A stretch of DNA of 64,000 nucleotides from Alphaproteobacteria bacterium (GCA_030750865.1 JASMHE010000002.1:1-64000), one strand, 5' to 3'. Counted from the first letter of the stretch, positions 8,739 through 18,417 are shown. Notes: a model not told the origin generated them from the sequence alone. Program-made: numbers and translations.

Positions 8739-8753
8739 AGTAAACCCGGAAAA

Positions 8754-9131
8754 TTACTCATCTGAACCGTGTTCAGCTTTATATTTTTCTCTTTTTTCCT
8801 TCATTTTCTCTTTGAACTTTTTATGCGCTTCCTGCATTTCGTCTTCTGTGACTGATCCGTCACCATCGGCATCCATTTTATCGAAACGCTTTTCTTGCGC
8901 GCCTAAAAATTCGCTCTTGCTGACAACACCATCTTTGTTTTCATCAAGATATTTCAGCATCTTGCCTTTGTGATGTTTGCCTTTTTTGTAATCTTTTCCT
9001 TTATGCGCATCGTCAGAAGCACCGTATTTCTCACCGTGCTCGGCACCGTCATGATCACCGGCAAGGGCAGGCATAACATGCAATGTTGTCACCAAAGCTG
9101 TCGCAAGGAATAATGTTGATAGTTTTTTCAT
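8754..9131 (-). CDS. Periplasmic EF-hand calcium-binding protein
   Basis: The 125-residue protein has a signal peptide ending PALA|GD (after residue 24), a His/Lys-rich segment (about 25-57), two canonical 12-residue EF-hand loops (63-74, DENKDG...E; 87-98, DADGDG...E) and a charged C-terminal helix. Both loops have acidic residues at positions 1, 3 or 5 and 12, so calcium binding is expected in the periplasm. A strong AGGAGGAAAA site precedes the ATG. It is the first gene of an operon with the ECF sigma factor (15-base gap), which suggests a link to envelope or cation sensing. Confidence 0.85.
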   Translation of the reverse strand: MKKLSTLFLATALVTTLHVMPALAGDHDGAEHGEKYGASDDAHKGKDYKKGKHHKGKMLKYLDENKDGVVSKSEFLGAQEKRFDKMDADGDGSVTEDEMQEAHKKFKEKMKEKREKYKAEHGSDE

Positions 9132-9234
9132 CGTCTTTTCCTCCTAGAATTGTTTTACATCCTTTATACGCAGGACATTGACAAACCCTTCGCTTTTTTT
9201 TCGGATTTTTTTATTCTATCCGATAAGGCGCGAT

Positions 9235-10314
9235 TTAACCGGCCGTCAGATCAAGAACAAGACGCGGTCCTTTGCCATGTGCGGGCGGTAATGTTTCCGC
9301 CATCAGCACACGCACATTCCGCTTTAACGTCAACACCAACTGCGCGCCGCCATCATCTGTATTCATCGCCTTATAGGAACTGATTAAGGGTGAATTTTGC
9401 AGCCACATCTGCTGTTTCGTATTCCAGACCGTCTTCGGCATGTAAATCCGCAATGTGCTTGCGCTGTTATCCAGATCATACTGGAAAGTGTTCTGGCCTG
9501 TCATATCCAGCACCATACGGGTTTTATCTTTATGTTCACCGAAACGGATTTGCGAAATAACCGCTGTCGTCTTCACGTAAGACGCCGGCGCGGGTTGTAA
9601 CGCCTGCTGTTCGGCCTGTTGCCTTGCTTGCGCTGTCCCTTGCATTTGTGATAACTGCGGCTGAGGCTGTCTGTTTTGCAATTCAGGACGATTCAAAGGC
9701 ATCGGGCCGCGCTCTCTTTCCAGTGGAATCGGACCGGACTTTCCGCGCTCCGGCAGCGGAATGGCATTGCTATGTGGGTTTTTCTGTGCCTGCGCCTGTG
9801 CTTGTGTCTGTGCAGAGGCAGGCGCAGGCACGGCATTGGCCGTTTCATGTACAGGCATCTTTGCAGGCGCCTGCGCATAATGTTGCTGCTGGGCGGCTAT
9901 GGCCTGCTGCTGCAGACGATCCCGTTCGGAAATCTGTTCGACGGCCTGACGCAAATCTTCCTGAGCCTGTACCATATTGCGCAATGCGGGCATAATCGCC
10001 TCCACATCATTACGCAATTTCATGAATTCCGTTTCAAGTTTTTCGATACGCGCCATTTCTGCGCTTTTCATACCGGTCTTTTGTGCGGCGTCCATCGAAC
10101 TGACGACATTTGACGGTTGCAACCATGTGCCTTCGGACGTTTTAACGATCTTGCTCTCTTCGGGACGTGCGCCGTATGACGCATCTTCGTAATAATATTC
10201 GTCATAGGATGTCGGCTCTCCGCCTGTGCCCGGTGGCCAGTCTTTGACCCACGCACACCCCGTAAGGGTTACGGCAAGAATTGACGTAAGAATAAGACCT
10301 GATGATTGTCGCAT
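9235..10314 (-). CDS. Outer-membrane-type lipoprotein with coiled coil and AMIN-like C-terminal domain
   Basis: The 359-residue protein starts with a lipoprotein signal, lipobox LTGC with C20. A helical coiled-coil region (about 85-145) precedes a long Ala/Gln/Pro linker. The C-terminal 110 residues (VISQIRFGEHKDKTRMVLDM through RLVLDL) show the alternating strands of AMIN domains, which target proteins to peptidoglycan or secretin complexes. The ATG has a near-perfect AAGGAGG site. It probably sits in the envelope near the cell wall or a secretin. No amidase domain is present, so it is not AmiC; function unknown. Confidence 0.65.
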   Translation of the reverse strand: MRQSSGLILTSILAVTLTGCAWVKDWPPGTGGEPTSYDEYYYEDASYGARPEESKIVKTSEGTWLQPSNVVSSMDAAQKTGMKSAEMARIEKLETEFMKLRNDVEAIMPALRNMVQAQEDLRQAVEQISERDRLQQQAIAAQQQHYAQAPAKMPVHETANAVPAPASAQTQAQAQAQKNPHSNAIPLPERGKSGPIPLERERGPMPLNRPELQNRQPQPQLSQMQGTAQARQQAEQQALQPAPASYVKTTAVISQIRFGEHKDKTRMVLDMTGQNTFQYDLDNSASTLRIYMPKTVWNTKQQMWLQNSPLISSYKAMNTDDGGAQLVLTLKRNVRVLMAETLPPAHGKGPRLVLDLTAG

Positions 10315-10475
10315 AAAGACCTCCTTGCAAGAATCTGTAACAAGGATAGAAGATCAAGGCATAAAATCAATTCAGCAGAGACTGCAAGCCCCGCTTATCC
10401 ACACAACGACCACGGGAATTCACAGACAGGCCGCATAAAAAGCGCTTTATTAACAATTCGTTCATGTCGCCTTGA

Positions 10476-10481
10476 TATAAT
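10476..10481 (+). promoter_or_regulatory. Candidate extended -10 promoter element
   Basis: TGATATAAT gives a perfect TATAAT with an upstream TGN, an extended -10, about 45 bases before the start of the membrane-protein gene at 10526. No good -35 hexamer is visible, as is usual for extended -10 promoters. Confidence 0.45.
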
Positions 10482-10525
10482 GAATATTTATAGAATAGAA
10501 ATGTGCGAAGGATTATAGGACCGGA

Positions 10526-11101
10526 ATGTTCTCACGAACGGAAATCCGTCAGAATTTGTTGGGCTGTCTTGAAATAGCGCTATTTATGCCGCAGGCGCGC
10601 ACGCGCTTTTCGGACGATTCCGACCATGCCTTAAAATCCTTTGTGATCCCTATTCTACTCTTTCCATTATCCATTATCGCGATCCAGCTTGTGCCGAAAT
10701 CCGCCATTGACGTGAATTCGGCTAATGTACTGTCTTTGCTGCTCAGTCTGCGTCTTGTGATGTCGTGGGCTATCTTTTTCGGGGCGGTGTACTGGATTGC
10801 AAAACAATGTGAACGCACGCGGCATTTCTCGCAATTTGTCACGGCCAGTAACTGGCTGACAATCCCGGCGACACTGGTTTATCTGCCCGTGGCATGGGCC
10901 TTGTTGAGCGGATCACACAGCTGGGATGAGCTTTATCCCTTTATGCTCTGCGTCACGGGATATACCTATCTTTTCTCGGCCTATATGGCAGCGAATATCC
11001 TGAAAATGCCGTTTGAACTCGGCGGCTTCATTGTCATCATCAACGTCATGATTAACGACAGCATGTATGAAATCACGCACTGGGTCGGCAATATTTTGTA
11101 A
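10526..11101 (+). CDS. Multi-pass membrane protein of unknown function
   Basis: The 191-residue protein has about five hydrophobic segments (near 35-55, 65-95, 110-130, 140-165 and 168-185) and no catalytic motif I recognise. The layout recalls small Yip1-like membrane proteins but the match is not firm. GAAGGATTATAGG precedes the ATG and an extended -10 element lies just upstream, so it looks like a monocistronic gene. Its last 29 bases overlap the 3' end of the converging wecA-like gene, with no terminator between them. Confidence 0.7.
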   Translation: MFSRTEIRQNLLGCLEIALFMPQARTRFSDDSDHALKSFVIPILLFPLSIIAIQLVPKSAIDVNSANVLSLLLSLRLVMSWAIFFGAVYWIAKQCERTRHFSQFVTASNWLTIPATLVYLPVAWALLSGSHSWDELYPFMLCVTGYTYLFSAYMAANILKMPFELGGFIVIINVMINDSMYEITHWVGNIL

Positions 11102-12161
11102 TCGCCTTGATTGCATTCTGATAGCGCACCGGCTTTAACGACACCGCAATATGAACCAGAATAAGCACAATCCATGACCATGTCAGGACAGGCAGCGGCG
11201 CGCCGTAATACACACCAAGCACACCGACCAGCGACAAAACCAGTACAATCAGCAGCACCGTTCCCGTGGAGGCCGTCACAGACAATCCCGCATTTCTGAA
11301 ATGATGATGAAAATGATTGGCATCCGGCGAAAACGGGTGCCGTTTTTCTTTGATCCGCCGTGCAAACTGGGCGCATGTGTCAAAGATCGGCAACGCCAAT
11401 ATCCAGGCCACCGTAATCGGTTCAATCACACCGCCCTTATAATCGCCAAGATGCATTGCATACCACGCGATCAACAACCCCAATGTCAGACTGCCGGCAT
11501 CGCCGATAAAGACCGACGCACGCTTGCGCCAGCGATGGCGCATATTAAACCATAAAAACCCCAGTAAAACGGCAATTAAAATCGGCAAATCCGTCACGTG
11601 CGCAAAATCACCGGATAAATGCACAGCCAGCAAAAACATTGCAAAAATAAGAACTCCCAAACCGCCGGACAGGCCATCCAGCCCGTCCAGAAGGTTAATT
11701 GCATTAATCAGCAAAACCGTCGCGATTAATGAAAACGGAATTGTCATGTAATACAGCTTGAATTCTTCGCCGCCAAATAAATAGCCAAGCGAACTGACGC
11801 TGGCCTCCCCCGGAAAGACAATCAGCACGGCCGCAGCGATTTGTGCCGCAAATTTGATGCGCGGACTAAGCCCGCATTTATCATCCACGGCACCAACACC
11901 CAGAAGAAGCATCATACCGGCATAGAGCGGCCAGACCGCATCAAGCGGCGCGCCGGACAGCGTATTCAGAATCATGAACAGCGGAAAGATCACCAAACCG
12001 CCAACAAGCGGCACAGGCGATTCGTGTGCTTTGCGGCCACCGGGCACATCGACAAAACCGCACTTTACAGCCAGACGGATCGCAAAAGGCATCACAATCA
12101 GCACCGCAACAAACGCCAGTGCCGCCCACAGAACCGTCATATTTAAAAATTCATTCATCAT
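11073..12161 (-). CDS. wecA: Undecaprenyl-phosphate N-acetylhexosamine-1-phosphate transferase (WecA/MraY family)
   Basis: The roughly 362-residue membrane enzyme has about ten helices and the family motifs: DDKCGLSPRIKF (the metal-binding DD motif), NAINLLDGLDGLSGG, GDAGSLTLG, and the HPFSPDANHFHHHF loop that contains the HxHH motif of the WecA branch. It moves a sugar phosphate from a UDP-sugar to undecaprenyl phosphate, the first step of O-antigen or other envelope glycan synthesis. I chose ATG 12161; the open frame runs ten codons further upstream. It follows mnmC by 36 bases on the same strand. The substrate sugar cannot be told from sequence. Confidence 0.87.
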   Translation of the reverse strand: MMNEFLNMTVLWAALAFVAVLIVMPFAIRLAVKCGFVDVPGGRKAHESPVPLVGGLVIFPLFMILNTLSGAPLDAVWPLYAGMMLLLGVGAVDDKCGLSPRIKFAAQIAAAVLIVFPGEASVSSLGYLFGGEEFKLYYMTIPFSLIATVLLINAINLLDGLDGLSGGLGVLIFAMFLLAVHLSGDFAHVTDLPILIAVLLGFLWFNMRHRWRKRASVFIGDAGSLTLGLLIAWYAMHLGDYKGGVIEPITVAWILALPIFDTCAQFARRIKEKRHPFSPDANHFHHHFRNAGLSVTASTGTVLLIVLVLSLVGVLGVYYGAPLPVLTWSWIVLILVHIAVSLKPVRYQNAIKAITKYCRPSA

Positions 12162-12197
12162 AGATACCTGTATAGCAAATTTTTTACGCAAGCAGAG

Positions 12198-14054
12198 CTA
12201 TATTTTCCCTTTTTTACGGACACGCCTTAAAAAACGAGCCGGATCAAGCTGCGCCATCGCCCCCTGCGGCAAGGAACGCGGCATATCACAAATCATATCC
12301 GCCACAAGATGCGCACCTGCAATCGTCGAAACAAGACCGTGAGATCCGTGTGCGACCGACAGATACAGCCCGTCCACATCCCCTTCATCACCGTTTTCCC
12401 ACCGTGTATAATCCGGCACGCGACCGACCACGGGAAAATGGTCTTGCGAGGTTGTACGCAGCGATGCCCGTGCACCGGTAACTTCCAGCCCATCCGCAAA
12501 TGCAGGGAAATGCTCGGCCAACCGCGCAATATTTTCCTGATCGTCTTCGGGGGTCGTCAGGCAATCATGCCTTGATTTATCAAATGTTGCCCCAATCACA
12601 TGATATCCACGCTGGGCGGCACTCATATACCCGCCAAAACAAAGATTTTGGTCCAGTGCGCGCGTCTGCGCATTCGCGCTGACGGTTGTGATCTGCCCTT
12701 GCACTGTATAAATGGGCAAATGTTCGGTACCCAGCAATGTTTTTGCATGCATGGCCGAGGCAATCACCACGGCATCAAACACTTCGCCATCAATCACCCA
12801 ATGGCCGTTTTCATCCCGCACGGGCAATTCTGTAATATCCGCACCGAAACGGCATTCAATGTCGTTGGCATACGCGTTGCAGAGTTTGCGCGGAGACACA
12901 GACCCGCCATCGAGCAGCAAAATCCCGCCATCATCATCCATCTGCATATGGTCCTCATGCCAGCCCCAGTTTTTATATGTGCGGGCAAGACGATCGCGCT
13001 TTCGATCATCCGTTGCGATATGCAGATTACCGCACGGCTTAAAATCAATATCATGCTGTTCGGATATTGCCGTCAGCGTCCGGTACGTCATGGCGAACGC
13101 GCTGCTGTAAAAATCGGCTTCGGCACTGCGGTGCGCGGAAAAACGCGGATTATACAGGCCGATATCATTGCCCGACGATCCGGCGGCCAGCGCCTGTTCC
13201 TTTTCAAACAGCACCGGCGTTAGCCCATATTGCTTTAAAACATGGGCACAGGATGTTCCTGCCAGACCGCCACCGATGACGGCGACTTTACGTGTCGTAT
13301 TGTCGGCAAGCTGATCGCCACGCGTTTGGTGCAAGGACGTAGCTGTTGCGGCCTGCTCTGACGTCACCATCCTGCCGCACAACATTTCGCGTTTACGGCC
13401 ATATCCGTTCTTTTTTCCGACATCAAATCCGGCCGCCTGCAAACCGCGTTTTACAAATCCGGCGGCGGTAAATGTGGCAAAGCTGGCCGACGGCGCGGAC
13501 AAGCGCGTCATATGATCAAATAACGTATCCGACCACATATCAGGATTTTTGGACGGCGCAAACCCGTCCAGATACCACGCATCAACACCGCCGGGTACAT
13601 CCAGCTCAGCGATGGCGTCATTCACATCCCCGATAATCAAATCCAGAACGATTTGCGGGCCTAGCACAAGGCGATGCATCCCCTGAATACGCAACGGATA
13701 GCTGGCCAGCAAATCTGAAAAATGTGGTTCCAGCACCTCTTTCCATTGCGAAAGCGCCTGTTCGATCATCGCTTTTGGCAACGGATATTTCTCAAAAGAT
13801 ATAAAATGCAGCACAGCATCAGACGGCGCATGTGCGGCAAAGCGGCGGCATGTCTGCAAAAAGTTCAGCCCTGTGCCAAAGCCCGTTTCGGCAATCACAA
13901 AACGGCGCGCACGCGAACATTCATGGGCAAAACGCGCTGGCAAATCATTGCTTTGCAAAAACACATAATCGGACTCGGCCAGACCGTCTTCGACCGAAAA
14001 ATAAATATCGTCGAATTCCGATGATCGTAATATCCCGCTCTTATCTATTTCCAT
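12198..14054 (-). CDS. mnmC: Bifunctional tRNA mnm5s2U biosynthesis enzyme MnmC
   Basis: The 618-residue protein contains both MnmC domains. The N-terminal part (about 1-235) is the SAM-dependent methyltransferase with AETGFGTGLNF and DAWYLDGFAPSKNPDMW. The C-terminal part is an FAD-dependent oxidase starting at VAVIGGGLAGTSCA (about 255) and ending with a GLYLSVAHGSHG segment. It converts cmnm5s2U34 to nm5s2U and then mnm5s2U in certain tRNAs. Start 14054 (MEIDKSG) matches the family; the longer frame upstream adds 41 unlikely residues. It diverges from the first M3 peptidase, 81 bases away. Confidence 0.93.
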   Translation of the reverse strand: MEIDKSGILRSSEFDDIYFSVEDGLAESDYVFLQSNDLPARFAHECSRARRFVIAETGFGTGLNFLQTCRRFAAHAPSDAVLHFISFEKYPLPKAMIEQALSQWKEVLEPHFSDLLASYPLRIQGMHRLVLGPQIVLDLIIGDVNDAIAELDVPGGVDAWYLDGFAPSKNPDMWSDTLFDHMTRLSAPSASFATFTAAGFVKRGLQAAGFDVGKKNGYGRKREMLCGRMVTSEQAATATSLHQTRGDQLADNTTRKVAVIGGGLAGTSCAHVLKQYGLTPVLFEKEQALAAGSSGNDIGLYNPRFSAHRSAEADFYSSAFAMTYRTLTAISEQHDIDFKPCGNLHIATDDRKRDRLARTYKNWGWHEDHMQMDDDGGILLLDGGSVSPRKLCNAYANDIECRFGADITELPVRDENGHWVIDGEVFDAVVIASAMHAKTLLGTEHLPIYTVQGQITTVSANAQTRALDQNLCFGGYMSAAQRGYHVIGATFDKSRHDCLTTPEDDQENIARLAEHFPAFADGLEVTGARASLRTTSQDHFPVVGRVPDYTRWENGDEGDVDGLYLSVAHGSHGLVSTIAGAHLVADMICDMPRSLPQGAMAQLDPARFLRRVRKKGKI

Positions 14055-14135
14055 ATTCGTTATTTCTTGACTTCCCGTGTCACGACTGCTTTTATGATCG
14101 GCAATAATAATAAAAATAGAACAGCCGGAGGCCTT

Positions 14136-16289
14136 ATGTCTGATCATACGAACGCACCAAATGGTGCGAAAGCGCAATTTGATTTATCACAAAACCCACT
14201 TGTAAATCCACCCGCAATTCCATACGGCGCGCCGGCGCTTGATATTATCGAAGACGCACATTTCGAACCGGCCCTGATCTGGGCGCTGGATAAGGCCAAA
14301 GCCAATATTGATGCTATCGTCAATAACACGGATGCCCCGACATTCGAAAATACGATCGAGGCTCTCGCGTTTGCCAGCGAAGAATTATCACGCGTGTCAC
14401 TCGCGTTTGACAATATCTCGCTCGTCAATGACTCTGACATTTTATCCGATGTCGAAGAACGCATTATTGCCGGTGATGTAACCGAATTTGAAACGACCTT
14501 ATATTTCAATCAGGATTTATTCCAGCGCGTCAAAGCCGTATATGATGATAAGGATAATCTGATACTGACGACCGAGCAGCGCGTTTTGCTGGAAAATACA
14601 TTCCGCGCCTTTGAAAGCAAAGGCGCTAATTTGCCGCAAGCACAGCAGGATGAATTTCTGGACATCCAGAAAAAACTTTCGACAACAACGCAAAAATACA
14701 AAAACAATGCGTTAAAACATCGTGATGCCTACGAAAAACTAATTGATGATGAAGCCCTGCTGGATGGTGTCCCTGATTTGATCAAACAAAGCCTTGCACA
14801 GGAGGCAAAGAAGAACGGCCATGACGGGAAATGGCTGATTAAGCTGAACCCGACAGGCACATCCGTCATCACATATGCCGATGACCGCGCCCTGCGGCAA
14901 GAATTGTTCGAAGCCCTCGACAGAGTCGGCAACGAAGACCCCTATGATAATAAACCGCTGATTGTCGAAATCCTCAATCTGCGTCAACGCGCTGCCGAAC
15001 TGCTGGGATACGCCCATCACGGCGATTACGTCACATCGGACCGCATGGCAAAATCCGCCGATACTGTTCTGGATTTTCTAGCCAAAAACAAAGCGGCCTA
15101 CCACGACAAAGCCGAAGAAGAGTTTGAAACCGTCAAAAACTATGCCCTTGCCACCGGAGAAATCAGCACATTCGAGCCGTGGGACAGAGGATATTACACA
15201 CAAAAATACAAAAAAGATGCCTTCGACTATGATCCGCAGGAACTGCGAAAATATTTCAAGCTCGAAAATGTTGTCGATGGCCTGTTCCAACATGCCGAAA
15301 AATTATTCAATGTTTCTTTCACAGACGCGAACGACACCTATCCACGCTATGATGAAAGCATGAACGCCTATGAAGTGCATGACAAAGATAGCGGCGATTT
15401 TCTGGGCGTCTTTTATACAGATTATTTTGCCAGAGACGGCAAATCATCCGGTGCATGGAAACATGTGTTCCGTGACCGCAGTGATTATCAGGGCCAGAAC
15501 ATGCCCGCCATCGTCATTAATTGCTGTAACTATCCGGAGCCGACAGACGACACGCCGACGCTTCTGACGTTCCGTGAAGTCGAAACAGCCTTTCATGAAT
15601 TCGGGCACGCCTTACACGCCCTTTTGGGGCAAGGCCGCTTCCCGAGCATCACCGGCACAAATGTTAAACGGGACTTTGTCGAATTCCCATCCCAAATTCA
15701 GGAAAACTGGGCGGGTGAAAAAGAAGTTCTGGACACATTTGCACGGCATTATCAGGACGATACACCGTTACCGCAGGACTTGCTTGATAAAAGCAAGGAA
15801 GCGGGTGCATTCGGCAAAGCCACAATGGGATTCGGCCAGACACGTCTGGGATTGTTCGATATGGTTCTGCATACGTCCGGCGAAATTGCGTCGGTTGACG
15901 AGCTGATTGATATTGCCAATAACATTCAGGCGCAAACCAGCTTCTTCCCGACAGACCTGAAAGACCCGAATCTGATGATTTCGACATTCGGTCACCTGTT
16001 TTCCGACCCGTTGCATTATTCAGCGGCCTATTACGGCTATAAATGGGCCGAAGTGCTGGACGCAGACGGCTTCACAGCCTTTGCCGAAAACGGCCTGTAT
16101 GACCGTGCCACAGCAGATGCCCTGAAAGTCATTTATCAAAGCGGCGGCACCGTACCACCGGACGAGCTTTACCGGAACTTTATGGGCCGCGATCCCGATC
16201 CGGATGCCCTGTATATTCGCGAAGGCGTCAAAGACGATCCGGACAGCACGCCATCCGCGCACAATACGCCCCCGAAGCCGCAGCCATAA
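14136..16289 (+). CDS. M3-family metallopeptidase (oligopeptidase A or dipeptidyl carboxypeptidase type)
   Basis: The 717-residue protein carries the zinc motif FHEFGHALH (HExxH, near residue 490) with the downstream glutamate region of M3 peptidases, and the family's all-helical N-terminus (FENTIEALAFASEELSRV). It should be a cytosolic zinc peptidase that trims oligopeptides. ATG 14136 follows CCGGAGG; the open frame extends 23 codons upstream without a site. A paralogue follows 94 bases downstream. I cannot separate PrlC from Dcp by eye. The last 15 residues are Pro/Ser-rich and look disordered. Confidence 0.9.
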   Translation: MSDHTNAPNGAKAQFDLSQNPLVNPPAIPYGAPALDIIEDAHFEPALIWALDKAKANIDAIVNNTDAPTFENTIEALAFASEELSRVSLAFDNISLVNDSDILSDVEERIIAGDVTEFETTLYFNQDLFQRVKAVYDDKDNLILTTEQRVLLENTFRAFESKGANLPQAQQDEFLDIQKKLSTTTQKYKNNALKHRDAYEKLIDDEALLDGVPDLIKQSLAQEAKKNGHDGKWLIKLNPTGTSVITYADDRALRQELFEALDRVGNEDPYDNKPLIVEILNLRQRAAELLGYAHHGDYVTSDRMAKSADTVLDFLAKNKAAYHDKAEEEFETVKNYALATGEISTFEPWDRGYYTQKYKKDAFDYDPQELRKYFKLENVVDGLFQHAEKLFNVSFTDANDTYPRYDESMNAYEVHDKDSGDFLGVFYTDYFARDGKSSGAWKHVFRDRSDYQGQNMPAIVINCCNYPEPTDDTPTLLTFREVETAFHEFGHALHALLGQGRFPSITGTNVKRDFVEFPSQIQENWAGEKEVLDTFARHYQDDTPLPQDLLDKSKEAGAFGKATMGFGQTRLGLFDMVLHTSGEIASVDELIDIANNIQAQTSFFPTDLKDPNLMISTFGHLFSDPLHYSAAYYGYKWAEVLDADGFTAFAENGLYDRATADALKVIYQSGGTVPPDELYRNFMGRDPDPDALYIREGVKDDPDSTPSAHNTPPKPQP

Positions 16290-16319
16290 GGGCTTGAAAT
16301 TAGGGCTTGACCTTCTCAT

Positions 16320-16378
16320 ATCTCTCGGTTGAAACTACGAATATTCTGAATGTTATTCACCATATTTAACCGAGAGAT
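16320..16378 (+). promoter_or_regulatory. Inverted repeat covering the ribosome site of the second M3 peptidase
   Basis: ATCTCTCGGTT (16320-16330) and AACCGAGAGAT (16368-16378) are perfect 11-bp complements separated by 37 bases. The right arm contains the GAGAG ribosome-binding sequence 6 bases before the ATG at 16384. In mRNA the pairing would hide that site, so it may control translation. The long loop and lack of a following T run argue against a terminator. Confidence 0.5.
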
Positions 16379-16383
16379 TTTCA

Positions 16384-18417
16384 ATGACAGAAAACCCACT
16401 TTTATCTGCTTCGACGCTGCCGAACAAAGCCCCTGCTTTTTCCAAAATCAAGACAGAGCATTTCATGCCTGCCATTCAGGAGAGCATCAAAGAAGCCTAT
16501 AAAAACATTGAAGCCATCAAGGAAAATAACGATGCGCCAAGCTTTGAAAACACAATCGTTGCCCTTGAAACGGCCTCTGAAACATTGGGTATCGTCACAT
16601 CAATCTTCTATAATCAGCTTTCCGCCAACGGCAATGATGAATTGCAGGCACTGGCCGAACAAGTCGGCCCTGCGACATCGAACTTTTCAAATGACATTAT
16701 GCACGATGCGGTTTTATTCGAACGCGTAAAAGCCGTTTACGATTCCCGCGACACGCTTGATCTGAGCGCAGAAGAAAAAACATTGCTGGAAGACACCTAT
16801 ATGGATTTCGTCCGCAGCGGCGCGATGCTGAATGATGACGACAAAAAACGTTACCGCGAGATCAGCGAACGGCAATCTATCCTCGGCCCGACCTTTATGA
16901 ACAATGTCAAAAAATCGAGTGAACAATTCAAACTCTGGATCGACAATAAATCAGACCTCGCCGGATTACCGGAAAGTGCGATTGACGGCGCAAAACAAGC
17001 CGCCGAAGATGAAGGTGAAGACGAGAAATGGCTTTTCACGCTCGATATCCCGAGCTACATGCCTTTCATGCAATATGCGCAAAGACGTGACCTGCGTGAA
17101 AAAATGTGGCTGGCGTTCAGCAATCGCGCCTGGAAAGACGATTACGACAATGCCGATATCATTCTGGAAACCGTCAGACTTCGCCACGAAAAAGCGGGAC
17201 TTTTGGGCTATAACACACATGCCGATTATGTTCTGGAACGGCGCATGGCGGAAACACCGGCCAATGTGTTTGATTTCCTGACGACACTGCGTAATGCATA
17301 CCGGAAAGCCGCCGAACAGGACCTTGCCGATATCAAGGCCTTTGCAAAGGACACGGACGGTCTGGAAGACATCAAACCGTGGGATATCGGTTATTACGGT
17401 GAAAAACGCAAAGAAAAGCTTTTCGATTTCTCTTCCGAAGATTTCCGTCCGTATTTTCCGATTGAAAAAGTGCTGAGCGGTACATTTGACCATTTCAGCA
17501 AGCTGTTCGGTCTAACCTTCACCGAAAACAAAGCTTATGATGTCTGGCACGATGATGTCAAAGCATTCGACGTTGAAGATAAAAGCGGCCGTTTCATCGG
17601 CACGCTCTATGCCGATTTCTACCCGCGCTCCGGCAAAAAGCCCGGCGCATGGATGACCCCCTATCGTTCACAAGGACTTTATCAGGGGAAAGTCGAACGC
17701 CCGATTATCGGGATCGTCTGCAACTTTACAAAACCGACAAAAACCAAACCATCCCTGCTGACGCATGACGAAGTGCTGACATTGTTCCATGAAATGGGAC
17801 ATGCCGTGCACGGCTTGCTGTCTGATGTGACGTACCAATCACTCGCCGGCACAAATGTCTTGTGGGATTTTGTCGAACTGCCATCCCAAGTGCAGGAAAA
17901 CTGGATTTTCACAAAAGAAACGCTTGATATGCTGTCCGGACATTACCAAACCGGCGAAAAACTGCCGCAGGCGCTGATTGATAAACTCAACGAGAGCAAG
18001 AATTATATGATCGGCTGGATCGGATTGCGCCAGATCAGCTTTGGCCGACTCGATATGATGTGGCATACAAGCCCGCCGGAAGCCATCGTCGATGTTGCCA
18101 CGTTTGAAGAAACACATACGAAGGAAGACAGCTTCTTCCCGCGTCTTGGCGGGCCGTTCTCGTCCTCCTTCGGGCATATCTTCGCCGGCGCGTATTCTGC
18201 CGGTTATTACAGCTATAAATGGGCACAGGTTCTGGACGCGGATACGTTCGAGGCGTTTTTGGAAAAAGGCCTGTATGATCAAAAAGTCGCCAATGACTAT
18301 AAAGAACATATCCTGAGTAAAGGTGCGACAGAACCGCCGCAAGTCTTGTACAAGCGCTTTCGCGGCCGCGATGCCGACCCGAAAGCCTTGTTGCGTCGTG
18401 AAGGTCTGGCCGAATAG
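16384..18417 (+). CDS. M3-family metallopeptidase, second tandem copy
   Basis: This 677-residue paralogue of the preceding gene has FHEMGHAVHGLL as its zinc motif and the same helical N-terminal block (FENTIVALETASETLGIV). It differs in length and in many surface positions, so the duplication looks old rather than recent. It should also be a cytosolic oligopeptidase. The start follows CGAGAGA, which lies inside an inverted repeat that could mask it. The 94-base gap suggests cotranscription with the first copy. Confidence 0.9.
   Translation: MTENPLLSASTLPNKAPAFSKIKTEHFMPAIQESIKEAYKNIEAIKENNDAPSFENTIVALETASETLGIVTSIFYNQLSANGNDELQALAEQVGPATSNFSNDIMHDAVLFERVKAVYDSRDTLDLSAEEKTLLEDTYMDFVRSGAMLNDDDKKRYREISERQSILGPTFMNNVKKSSEQFKLWIDNKSDLAGLPESAIDGAKQAAEDEGEDEKWLFTLDIPSYMPFMQYAQRRDLREKMWLAFSNRAWKDDYDNADIILETVRLRHEKAGLLGYNTHADYVLERRMAETPANVFDFLTTLRNAYRKAAEQDLADIKAFAKDTDGLEDIKPWDIGYYGEKRKEKLFDFSSEDFRPYFPIEKVLSGTFDHFSKLFGLTFTENKAYDVWHDDVKAFDVEDKSGRFIGTLYADFYPRSGKKPGAWMTPYRSQGLYQGKVERPIIGIVCNFTKPTKTKPSLLTHDEVLTLFHEMGHAVHGLLSDVTYQSLAGTNVLWDFVELPSQVQENWIFTKETLDMLSGHYQTGEKLPQALIDKLNESKNYMIGWIGLRQISFGRLDMMWHTSPPEAIVDVATFEETHTKEDSFFPRLGGPFSSSFGHIFAGAYSAGYYSYKWAQVLDADTFEAFLEKGLYDQKVANDYKEHILSKGATEPPQVLYKRFRGRDADPKALLRREGLAE

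Noticed and set aside
9600-9930. CTG/GCC-rich repetitive stretch and open frames on the opposite strand
   Set aside because: It is the Gln/Ala/Pro linker of the lipoprotein; opposite-strand frames are shadows.
10395-10403. TTATCCACA, a perfect DnaA box
   Set aside because: It stands alone with no cluster of further boxes, AT-rich unwinding element or dnaA/dnaN nearby; one such 9-mer is expected by chance in a window this size.
12600-13223. 207-residue plus-strand frame within mnmC
   Set aside because: It is opposite to conserved MnmC FAD-domain sequence and has no start context or family features.
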